From Gemmatimonadales bacterium (GTDB lineage: Bacteria > Gemmatimonadota > Gemmatimonadetes > Gemmatimonadales > JACORV01), in the NCBI GenBank assembly GCA_035502185.1, contig DATJUT010000065.1:1-32633 (forward strand): DNA of 32,633 bases, given 5' to 3'. The notes under the pieces are model-generated. The model saw only the letters and a list, made by a program, of their open reading frames with translations, had not been told where the DNA came from and made no database searches. Every line of letters starts with the position of its first letter. The first letter of the stretch is position 1. Below are positions 7,547 to 13,821 of the stretch, piece after piece. A program made the position numbers and the translations under genes.

Positions 7547-9214
7547 ATGCCCGTTTCCGTCCGCGCGCTGCTCGCGCTCGCCCTGCTCGCGCCCGCGCCG
7601 TTGATCGGCCAGACCTGGCCGCGCACGGTTGCCGAGCGCTCGAACTTCGACTCCACGTCCACCAGCGCCGAGGTCGGCGCGTTCCTCGACAGCCTCCAGC
7701 GCGCCGGCGCTCCGCTCGCGGTGGAGGAGATGGGCCGCACCGCGTACGGGCGGCCGCTCTACCTCGCCGTCGCCGCGGAGCCCGCGGTCACCTCGCCGGC
7801 CGAGGCGGCGGCGGCGGGCAAGCTGGTGGTCTACCTGCAGGGCAACATCCACGCGGGTGAAGTGGAGGGGAAGGAAGCGATCCTGATCCTGCTGCGGGAG
7901 CTGGCCACGACGCGCCGCGACCTGCTGCAGACGCTGGTGGTCCTCGCGGCGCCCGACTACAACCCCGACGGCAACGACGCGTTCGCCCCGGTGGCCGTGA
8001 ACCGCTCCGAGCAGGCCGGCCCGGTGCTCGTGGGCCAGCGGGCCGACGGGCTCAACCTCGACCTCAACCGCGACTACTTCAAGGCGGAGGGCCCCGAGAC
8101 GCGCGCGTCCCTGGCGCGGATCTACGACACCTGGGACCCGGCGCTGATGGTGGACTGCCACACGACCGACGGCACCCGGCACGGCTACCTGCTGACCTAC
8201 GCGCCGCCCCTGGAGCCGATCGGCCCGGCCGGGCCGACCCGCTACGTGCGCGATCAGATGCTGCCCGCCCTGCAGCGCACGCTCGCAGCCCGCTACCACG
8301 AGCCCCTCTTCGTCTACGGCGACGTCGATGACCCCGTCGAGCCGAAGAGCTGGGACACCTACGCGCCGCTCGGCTGGTACGGCACCAACTACGTCGGGCT
8401 GCGCGGGCGGATGGCGATTCTGTCGGAGGCGTACTCGCACGCCGACTTCCGGACCCGCGTCCGCGTGACCCACGACCTCCTGGTCGCGATCCTCGAGTAC
8501 GCCGCCGCGCACGCGGACGAGATGCGGCGCCTCGAGCGCGAGGCCGACCGCGCCACGACGCTGGAGGGCGCGGGGGCGCTGCCCCGTCCCGACCTCGCCG
8601 TGCAGTACACGATGGTCGCCCGCGACACCGAGCCCGTGGTGCTCGAGGTCCTGCAGGCCACCGGCGACACCACGCCGCGCGGGCGGCCCCGGCTCGCCCC
8701 CACCGGGCAGTACCGCACGGTGCGCATCCCGGTCAGGGACCGGTTCGTGGACTCGGTGAGCCGGCCCCTGCCGGCCGGCTACTTCCTGCCGCCGGGCGCG
8801 GGCGAGGTGCCGCGCCTGTTGCGGCTCCACGGCATCCGGGTCGAGCGCCTGGCGGCCGACTGGGCCGACACCGTCGAGACCCTCGCGATCGACCAGCTGA
8901 CCTGGCAGCCGGGCGAGTTCCAGGGCCATCACCTGCTCGCCGTGACCGGGCACTACCGGCGCGCCGCCCGCACCGTGCCCGCCGGCACCCTGTTCGTGCC
9001 GACCGCGCAGCCCCTGGGCCGGCTGGTGTTCGCCCTGCTGGAGCCGGAGGGCTGGGGGGTCGCGCGGTGGGGCCTGCTCGATCGCCTGCTCGCCAGCGAG
9101 TTCGGGACCTACTCGGGGCTGGTGTACGGATCGAGCGGCGTGCGCGAGTTCCCGGTGTGGCGGGCGGTGCGGGCGCCGCTGGTGCCGACGCGGGTGGTGC
9201 GCGGCGACCAGTAG
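7547..9214 (+). CDS. Secreted M14-family zinc carboxypeptidase
   Basis: Exported metallopeptidase of 555 residues that would remove C-terminal amino acids from peptides outside the cytoplasm. Seen: a signal peptide (MPVSVRALLALALLAP through IGQ), the zinc motif HAGEVEGKE with H102 and E105 as HxxE ligands, PDYNPDGND (about 142-150), the Asn/Arg substrate region LNLDLNRDY, the third zinc ligand H205 in DCHTTDG, and the likely catalytic glutamate E294 in LSEAYSHAD. The C-terminal 230 residues are an extension of unknown function. The ATG at 7547 is chosen because the signal peptide begins there; the frame is open further upstream, but that part runs through the inverted repeat and the neighbouring promoter. 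Substrate preference cannot be read. Confidence 0.9.
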   Translation: MPVSVRALLALALLAPAPLIGQTWPRTVAERSNFDSTSTSAEVGAFLDSLQRAGAPLAVEEMGRTAYGRPLYLAVAAEPAVTSPAEAAAAGKLVVYLQGNIHAGEVEGKEAILILLRELATTRRDLLQTLVVLAAPDYNPDGNDAFAPVAVNRSEQAGPVLVGQRADGLNLDLNRDYFKAEGPETRASLARIYDTWDPALMVDCHTTDGTRHGYLLTYAPPLEPIGPAGPTRYVRDQMLPALQRTLAARYHEPLFVYGDVDDPVEPKSWDTYAPLGWYGTNYVGLRGRMAILSEAYSHADFRTRVRVTHDLLVAILEYAAAHADEMRRLEREADRATTLEGAGALPRPDLAVQYTMVARDTEPVVLEVLQATGDTTPRGRPRLAPTGQYRTVRIPVRDRFVDSVSRPLPAGYFLPPGAGEVPRLLRLHGIRVERLAADWADTVETLAIDQLTWQPGEFQGHHLLAVTGHYRRAARTVPAGTLFVPTAQPLGRLVFALLEPEGWGVARWGLLDRLLASEFGTYSGLVYGSSGVREFPVWRAVRAPLVPTRVVRGDQ

Positions 9215-9256
9215 ACGGCCGGCGGCCGGCGCGCGCCCGCAGTTCTGCACTTTGTT

Positions 9257-9272
9257 TGCACATTACTGTGCA
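9257..9272. promoter_or_regulatory. Palindromic operator TGCACATTACTGTGCA upstream of P-II/amt
   Basis: A perfect 6-4-6 palindrome, centred about 111 bases upstream of the predicted transcription start. Another TGCAC lies at 9246 and a GTGCAC at 9349-9354 between the -35 and -10. The TGCAC/GTGCA half-sites resemble known NtrC sites, but the spacing is one base shorter than the usual seven, so the regulator is not assigned. Confidence 0.5.
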
Positions 9273-9285
9273 TTTCGCGCGAAGC

Positions 9286-9299
9286 GTGACACAAATCAC
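9286..9299. promoter_or_regulatory. CRP/FNR-family-like site GTGA-N6-TCAC
   Basis: GTGACACAAATCAC matches the inner eight bases of the TGTGA-N6-TCACA consensus. Its centre is 83.5 bases upstream of the predicted start, close to a helical phase used by class I CRP-type activators. It lies in an unusually AT-rich stretch. The regulator itself is not in the window. Confidence 0.4.
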
Positions 9300-9340
9300 C
9301 TAAGATGAGTCGCCTTTGCTGTATTTTGTCTAGTAGAATC

Positions 9341-9369
9341 TTGACAAAGTGCACAAGATGGCCTAGCGT
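9341..9369 (+). promoter_or_regulatory. Sigma70-type promoter of the P-II/amt operon (leaderless)
   Basis: A perfect -35 TTGACA (9341-9346), a 17-base spacer and TAGCGT as -10 (9364-9369). The ATG at 9376 starts 6 bases after the -10, where transcription is expected to begin, so the mRNA is probably leaderless. No Shine-Dalgarno is present. Confidence 0.65.
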
Positions 9370-9375
9370 GCCTCC

Positions 9376-9795
9376 ATGAAACTCATCACCACGATCGTGC
9401 GTCCCGAGCGCCTCCCCGAGGTGAAGGCGGCGCTCTACCGTGCCGGGGTCACCGGCATCACCCTGAGCCGCGTCGTCGGCCACGGCGGGGAGCTGGCGGT
9501 GTTGAGCCAGTACCGCGGCACCACCTTCGCGATGGAGTTCCACGAGAAGGTGCGGATCGAGATGGTGGTGTCGGAGCCGTTCGTCCAGGCCACCATCGAC
9601 GCGATCGTGTCGTCGGCGCGCACCGGCGAGGTCGGGGACGGGAAGATCTTCGTCCAGCCCATCGAGCGGGTGATCCGGATCCGCACCGGCGAGGAGAACA
9701 ACGACGCGCTGACGGCGGTGAACGCCGACGAGGTGCAGCGCGCCGCCCTGCTGAACAACGAAGTCGCGCTCTCCGGGGAGAAAGCAGTCGCATGA
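9376..9795 (+). CDS. glnK: P-II nitrogen regulatory protein
   Basis: Cytoplasmic trimeric signal protein of 139 residues that senses ATP/ADP and 2-oxoglutarate and, in its AmtB-linked form, blocks ammonium uptake. Seen: MKLITTIVRPERLPEVKAAL at the N-terminus, a T-loop region with SQYRGTTF and the T-loop tyrosine (Y46, uridylylated in proteobacteria), and the second family signature GEVGDGKIFVQPIERVIRIR (about 83-102). The T-loop sequence before Tyr (GHGGELAVL) differs from the usual GRGRQKG type. The protein is longer than the usual 112 residues by a C-terminal tail of about 27. It overlaps the transporter gene by 4 bases (ATGA), the classic glnK-amtB arrangement. Whether this is GlnB or GlnK by ancestry cannot be decided; the symbol follows linkage. 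Confidence 0.93.
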   Translation: MKLITTIVRPERLPEVKAALYRAGVTGITLSRVVGHGGELAVLSQYRGTTFAMEFHEKVRIEMVVSEPFVQATIDAIVSSARTGEVGDGKIFVQPIERVIRIRTGEENNDALTAVNADEVQRAALLNNEVALSGEKAVA

Positions 9796-11153
9796 TCTCA
9801 CAGGCGGCGGCGGCGGGCGCCGCGGCGGCGGCGCTCTCCGCCGGCGACACCGCCTGGGTGCTGATGTCGAGCGCGCTGGTCCTGCTGATGACGGTGGGCC
9901 TCGCCTTCTTCTACGGCGGGCTGGTGCGCCCCAAGAACTCGCTCAACACGATGATGATGAGCGTGGTCGCGCTCGGCGTGGTGGGCGTGCAGTGGGTCGT
10001 CGCCGGCTACTCCCTCGCGTTCGCCCCCGGCAGCGGCTGGCTCGGCGGTCTCGGGTGGGCGCTGTTCCGCGGCGTCGGCGTGGCGCCGGCGCCCGCGTAC
10101 GCCGCCACGATCCCGCACCAGGCGCACGCGCTGTTCCAGGGCATGTTCGCGATCATCACGCCGGCGCTGATCTCGGGCGCGATCGTCGAGCGGATGCGGT
10201 TCCGCGCCTACGTGGCGTTCCTGGTGCTGTGGTCGTTCCTGGTCTACGACCCGCTGGCCCACTGGGTGTGGGGCCAGGGCGGGTGGCTCGCCACGCGCGG
10301 CGCGCTGGACTTCGCGGGCGGCACGGTGGTCCACATCAGCGCCGGCGTCTCGGCGCTGGTCGTGGCGCGGCTCCTGGGCCCGCGGCAGGACTTCCGCCGC
10401 ACGCCGCTCGCGCCGCACAGCGTCCCGCTGGTGCTGCTCGGCGCCGGCCTGCTGTGGTTCGGCTGGTTCGGCTTCAACGCCGGCTCCGCGCTCGCCGCCA
10501 ACGGCATCGCCACCCTGGCGTTCGTCAACACCAACGCCGCCGCCGCCGCGGCGCTCGTGACCTGGGCGGCGCTCGACACCCTGCGGCTCGGCAAGGCGAC
10601 CGCGGTGGGCGCCGCCACGGGCGCGGTCGCCGGCCTGGTGGCCATCACGCCCGCGGCCGGCTACGTCAGCGCGCCGGCGGCCCTGGCCATCGGCGTGCTG
10701 GGGGCCGGCGTGAGCTACGCCGCCATGCAGGTCCGCTCGCGCACCCGGCTCGACGATTCGCTCGACGTCTTCTCGTGCCACGGGATGGCGGGCATGACGG
10801 GCGCGCTGCTGACCGGCGTGTTCGCCTCCCGCGCGATCAACCCGGGCGGCGCCGACGGCGTGCTGGCGGGGAACCTCGCCCAGCTCGGCGTCCAGGCCCT
10901 CGCGGTGCTGGCCGCGGTCGCGATCTCGGCGGTGGGCACCGCGGCCATCTTCGGCCTGCTGTACCTGACGATGGACGTCCGCGCCGGCGTGCACGACGAG
11001 ATCACCGGCCTCGACATCTCCGACCACGGCGAGGAGGCCTACTTCGGGGGTGACGTCGGGGCGGTGGCGGGCTCCGGGGTGTCGCTGGGCCGCAGCGTGA
11101 TCGTGGCCCACCACAAGAAGCCCCCGCCCCCGGCGAGGGCGCTGGCGTCGTAG
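9792..11153 (+). CDS. amt: Ammonium transporter
   Basis: Inner-membrane ammonium channel of 453 residues with about eleven membrane helices and an extracytoplasmic N-terminus that may be a cleaved signal (AAAAGAAAAALSAGD). Seen: FYGGLVRPKNSLNTMMMS, the Amt family signature around DFAGGTVVHISAGVSALV, and the twin pore histidines H181 (VVHISAG) and H330 (SCHGMAGMTGAL). The C-terminal tail contains GLDISDHGEEAYF, the conserved region that in AmtB carries allosteric signals and contacts P-II. It is translationally coupled to the upstream P-II gene, so it is expected to be nitrogen-regulated through the upstream operators. Length and order are normal; there is no sign of damage. Confidence 0.96.
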   Translation: MISQAAAAGAAAAALSAGDTAWVLMSSALVLLMTVGLAFFYGGLVRPKNSLNTMMMSVVALGVVGVQWVVAGYSLAFAPGSGWLGGLGWALFRGVGVAPAPAYAATIPHQAHALFQGMFAIITPALISGAIVERMRFRAYVAFLVLWSFLVYDPLAHWVWGQGGWLATRGALDFAGGTVVHISAGVSALVVARLLGPRQDFRRTPLAPHSVPLVLLGAGLLWFGWFGFNAGSALAANGIATLAFVNTNAAAAAALVTWAALDTLRLGKATAVGAATGAVAGLVAITPAAGYVSAPAALAIGVLGAGVSYAAMQVRSRTRLDDSLDVFSCHGMAGMTGALLTGVFASRAINPGGADGVLAGNLAQLGVQALAVLAAVAISAVGTAAIFGLLYLTMDVRAGVHDEITGLDISDHGEEAYFGGDVGAVAGSGVSLGRSVIVAHHKKPPPPARALAS

Positions 11154-11203
11154 CCGGCGAACGGCCGGCCCGAAGGCGGCCGGGCCCGGCGATGCCGCCG
11201 TGG

Positions 11204-11233
11204 CGAGCCCCGCGAAGCCACTCGCGGGGCTCG
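11204..11233 (+). terminator. Hairpin downstream of amt
   Basis: A perfect 12-bp stem CGAGCCCCGCGA / TCGCGGGGCTCG with a 6-base loop, 50 bases after the amt stop. No T-run follows, so termination may need Rho or be inefficient. The rest of the 181-base gap before the next gene shows no clear feature. Confidence 0.6.
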
Positions 11234-11334
11234 TCGCTTGCCGGCCTGCGACCAGAAGGTGGGGACGAAACATCCTGGGCAAGGGAGGGTCTAATAGGTC
11301 GCGTCACAGCCTACACCCTAACCCCTGGTTCTCG

Positions 11335-12024
11335 ATGCCCAAGCTGACCTCCCTCGGCCTCGCCATCCCGTTCGTGCTCGCCGCCTGCGCGCACCAGCCG
11401 AAGGAATACGATCTCACGCCCCAGACCGTCGAGCCGGCGCCGCAGGGCGTCAGCCTCCAGGGCACCTGGACCTACAACCCCGAGGACAGCGACCAGCCGG
11501 GCCGCATGGGTGGCGGGGGCGGCTACAGCGGCGGCCGGGGAAGAGGCGGGGGCTTCGGCGGCGGCTTCGGAGGGCGGGGAGGGTTCGGCGGCGGCCGCGG
11601 CCGCGGGGGCGGCGGAGGCGGCGGAGGTGGCGGAGGCGGTGGCGGCTCGGCGCGAGGGCAGGGGAACGGCGGCGAGGAGACCGACAGCACCTTCCGCCGG
11701 CCGGCCCGGCGGCTGGTGATCACCCAGACCGACAGCACCCTCACCATCAGCCCGCGGGACAGCGTGTCGTACACGCTGTACTTCGACGGGCGCGACGTCC
11801 CGGCGCCGGACGCGCTCGGCGGCACGCGGGTCCGGATCAGCGGCCGCTGGCACAAGAACCGCTTCGAGGTGAGTCGCGAGCTCGAGAGCGGCGCCATGCT
11901 GACCGAGGGCTACGAGGTGAAGAAGCACGGCGAGCGCCTGGTGATCCACATCCGCGTGAGCCGCGGCGAGAACGAGCCGACGATGCCGGACTTCCAGCGG
12001 GTGTACGACCGGTACGGCGACTGA
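11335..12024 (+). CDS. Glycine-rich lipoprotein of unknown function
   Basis: Predicted lipoprotein of 229 residues, function unknown. Seen: a signal peptide with lipobox LAAC (Cys18), a short linker, then a low-complexity segment of about residues 60-110 made of GGR/GGF/RGG units ending in a run of 14 glycines, followed by a folded-looking beta-rich C-terminal half (RRLVITQTDSTLTISP, YTLYFDGRDVP, VRISGRWHKNRFEVSREL). The Thr/Ser-rich beta half resembles small periplasmic domains in which a residual activity is scored against a threshold, but I cannot name a family. The ATG at 11335 is set by the signal peptide. The glycine run is encoded by near-repeated GGC/GGA codons and could change length by slippage (inference). 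Confidence 0.78.
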   Translation: MPKLTSLGLAIPFVLAACAHQPKEYDLTPQTVEPAPQGVSLQGTWTYNPEDSDQPGRMGGGGGYSGGRGRGGGFGGGFGGRGGFGGGRGRGGGGGGGGGGGGGGSARGQGNGGEETDSTFRRPARRLVITQTDSTLTISPRDSVSYTLYFDGRDVPAPDALGGTRVRISGRWHKNRFEVSRELESGAMLTEGYEVKKHGERLVIHIRVSRGENEPTMPDFQRVYDRYGD

Positions 12025-12029
12025 GTAGT

Positions 12030-12097
12030 GGGTTGCAGGTTGTCGGTGGTAGGTTGTGGACGGGACCCCCCAGCCTCCTGCCCACAACCTGCAACCC
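12030..12097. repeat. GGTTGTAGG-type heptamer inverted repeat
   Basis: The left arm 12030-12046 (GGGTTGCAGGTTGTCGG) pairs with 12081-12097 (CCCACAACCTGCAACCC) at 16 of 17 positions. The left side continues in 7-base steps (GGTTGCA, GGTTGTC, GGTGGTA, GGTTGTG). It fills the 83-base gap between two co-directional genes. Related copies are at 17014-17067 and 18270-18360. Confidence 0.75.
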
Positions 12098-12107
12098 GGC
12101 TGTCGCC

Positions 12108-13028
12108 ATGCGCACACTCGCCGCCGCTCTCCTCGCCACAGTCGCCGTCGCACCACCGCTCGCCGCCCAGGCTCCCGATCGCGGGGCCGCGGGCCGGCGC
12201 CCCCATCCCGAGTATCTGGTGTCCACGACCTGGCTGGCCGACCACCTCGGCGGGCCGGCCGTGGTGGTGCTGGCGGTGGGGCACACCGACTCGCTGTACC
12301 GCCTCGGCCACGTGCCGGGCGCCCGGTTCCTCCCGGTGTCGGCCGTCGCCACCACGGTGGGGGGCGTGCCGAACGAGTTCCCGGCGCCCGAGCAGCTCGC
12401 CGCCACCTTCCGCGACCTCGGCGTCGGCGACCGGGCGCGCATCGTGATCTACGGCGACGATCCCGGGCTCCTGGCCGCGCGGACCTGGGTGGCGCTCGAC
12501 CTGCTGGGCCAGAGCGCGCGGGCGGCGATCCTGGACGGGGGCTTCGCCAGGTGGAGGGCGGAGCATCGCGCGGTGGAGACGGCGGCCGGCGTGCCGCCGG
12601 CGCGGCCGTTCGAGTGGCAGTGGCGCACCGAAGGGGTCGTCTCCGCGGCGTGGGTGCGGGCCCACCTGGGCGACTCCGCGGTCCTGCTGGTGGATGCGCG
12701 GCCGCCCGACCAGTACGCGGGCGCCGCGGCCGACGCGCGCAGCGGCCACCTGCCGGGCGCGCGGAGCCTGTTCTGGATGAACTCCCTCGTTTCCGCGAAC
12801 GACCCGGTCCTCAAGCCCGCAGCCACGCTGGTCGCGGAGCAGTGGGGACCGGCCGGCGCGCTCCGCCCGGCCGTGCGGACCGTGGTCGCGTACTGCCGCA
12901 CGGGGATGCAGGCGAGTCACGACTATTTCGTGGCGCGCTACCTCGGCTTTCCGGACGTCCGGCTGTACGACGGAAGCATGGCCGAGTGGAGCCAGCTGAC
13001 GTATCCGGTGGAGAGATCGTCTCCCTGA
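12108..13028 (+). CDS. Exported two-domain rhodanese (sulfurtransferase)
   Basis: Periplasmic or secreted sulfurtransferase of 306 residues. Seen: a signal peptide (MRTLAAALLATVAVAPPLAAQ), an N-terminal rhodanese domain (about residues 35-155: VSTTWLADHLGG, GHVPGARFLPV, RIVIYGDDPGLLAARTWVAL, LDGGFARWRAE) lacking a catalytic Cys, and a C-terminal rhodanese domain (about 175-300) with LLVDARPPDQY, GHLPGARS and the active-site loop YCRTGMQAS with C263. This is the usual layout of thiosulfate/3-mercaptopyruvate sulfurtransferases, which move sulfane sulfur to cyanide or thiols. Export of such an enzyme is less common than a cytoplasmic location. The start is set at 12108 because longer versions of the frame run into the repeat. 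No sulfur-metabolism neighbours are seen. Confidence 0.9.
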   Translation: MRTLAAALLATVAVAPPLAAQAPDRGAAGRRPHPEYLVSTTWLADHLGGPAVVVLAVGHTDSLYRLGHVPGARFLPVSAVATTVGGVPNEFPAPEQLAATFRDLGVGDRARIVIYGDDPGLLAARTWVALDLLGQSARAAILDGGFARWRAEHRAVETAAGVPPARPFEWQWRTEGVVSAAWVRAHLGDSAVLLVDARPPDQYAGAAADARSGHLPGARSLFWMNSLVSANDPVLKPAATLVAEQWGPAGALRPAVRTVVAYCRTGMQASHDYFVARYLGFPDVRLYDGSMAEWSQLTYPVERSSP

Positions 13029-13124
13029 AACGGGCTTCGGCCATGCGGGACCCGGGGCCGTAGGACAGCGGAGCCGCGAGCGGTGAGCGTGCCCGGTCCA
13101 CTCGCATCCGCCCACCTCGACTGC

Positions 13125-13130
13125 TAGAAT
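13125..13130 (+). promoter_or_regulatory. -10 hexamer TAGAAT, leaderless start
   Basis: TAGAAT lies exactly 6 bases before the GTG at 13137, so transcription should begin at the start codon. The -35 position shows no TTGACA. No Shine-Dalgarno precedes the GTG. Confidence 0.5.
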
Positions 13131-13136
13131 GTCTGC

Positions 13137-13532
13137 GTGACCGGACCCGGCATCACCAAGCCCCAGGGCTGGGCCCGCGTGTGGGCCACGGCGCGCCCGT
13201 TCGCGCGGCCATCGCCCCGCGCCGGGGCGTGGTATCCCGTGGTGGGCGAGACGTCGGGCGACCGCGCCGTGATCGAGATCCGCGGCCGGCGCGTCGCCAT
13301 CGTGCGGAAGTACCTCGAGATCCGGCCCGTCCGGCCTGACGCCTTCACGGTCGTGGTGCGCTCGCGCCAGACCCAGAGCACCGTGCTGAACGAGCGGGGG
13401 GCGCAGATCGAGCGGGTCTACGCGGTCTGCCCCGCCTGCGCGCACCGGGTGCGGGTCTTCGAGCAGCAGCCGATGGTGACCTGTACGCGCTGCCACCACC
13501 TCGGCGAGGTGGCGTGGTGGGAGACCGGCTGA
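13137..13532 (+). CDS. Orphan protein with C-terminal zinc ribbon
   Basis: Cytoplasmic protein of 131 residues, no family recognised. Seen: an N-terminal basic stretch, a small beta-rich region (about 30-60, WYPVVGETSGDRAVIEIRG, VAIVRKYLEIRPVR) resembling an SH3-like fold, a segment VVVRSRQTQSTVLNERG, and a C-terminal zinc ribbon with two CxxC pairs (CPAC and CTRC, about 18 residues apart). Such proteins often bind nucleic acid or RNA polymerase, but nothing here proves that. The GTG start at 13137 is supported by a TAGAAT -10 placed 6 bases upstream, implying a leaderless mRNA. Flanking genes are not functionally linked in an obvious way. Confidence 0.75.
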   Translation: MTGPGITKPQGWARVWATARPFARPSPRAGAWYPVVGETSGDRAVIEIRGRRVAIVRKYLEIRPVRPDAFTVVVRSRQTQSTVLNERGAQIERVYAVCPACAHRVRVFEQQPMVTCTRCHHLGEVAWWETG

Positions 13533-13573
13533 TTCTCTGAGTTCCCAGCGCTGAGTCCCGAGTGCGCGGGGTA

Positions 13574-13606
13574 GTTGCCAGACGGCAAGTTGCGAGTGGT
13601 TGCCAG
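13574..13606 (+). repeat. GTTGCGAG-family repeat
   Basis: A 33-nt copy (starting GTTGCCAGACGGCAAG and ending GTGGTTGCCAG) that matches 7263-7295 at 28 of 33 positions, in the 289-base gap before the DUF5916 gene. A separate small hairpin (CCCGAAGG at 13683-13690, CCTTCGGG at 13714-13721) lies further on; no gene is seen in the gap. Confidence 0.65.
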
Positions 13607-13682
13607 CCGCCAGACGCGAGAACGCAGACCGGTCGTCAGCCCTTCCGACTCAGTTCATCACGGCCAGTGCTGCAGGCACCCG

Positions 13683-13721
13683 CCCGAAGGGGTCGAGGAG
13701 GCGTCATGCGCGTCCTTCGGG
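13683..13721 (+). other. Small hairpin upstream of the DUF5916 gene
   Basis: CCCGAAGG at 13683-13690 pairs perfectly with CCTTCGGG at 13714-13721, with a 23-base loop. Its function is unknown; it could sit in the leader of the next gene. Confidence 0.35.
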
Positions 13722-13821
13722 TCGCCGCCCTGCAGGCGACCGTGGGACGGCGCGAAACCCGGCCGGAGCCTCTCCGTAGGTAGTTGGTCCGCGCCCAGAC
13801 ACCCCGACACCCGGACGACCC

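Noticed and set aside
5573-9250. 1225-residue open frame on the minus strand
   Set aside because: Its composition (Gly/Arg/Ala-rich) is that of an antisense shadow; the real genes here are the TolB/TPR protein and the M14 peptidase in other frames.
9257-9272. NtrC binding site
   Set aside because: Half-sites TGCAC/GTGCA fit, but the gap is 6 rather than 7 bases; kept only as an unassigned palindrome.
9334-9339. Second promoter with -10 TAGAAT before P-II
   Set aside because: The nearest -35-like TTGCTG is only 12 bases away and no other fits; the TTGACA/TAGCGT pair is better.
13562-13783. 73-residue open frame
   Set aside because: It lies in a repeat region with no ribosome site and low-information, Arg-rich sequence.
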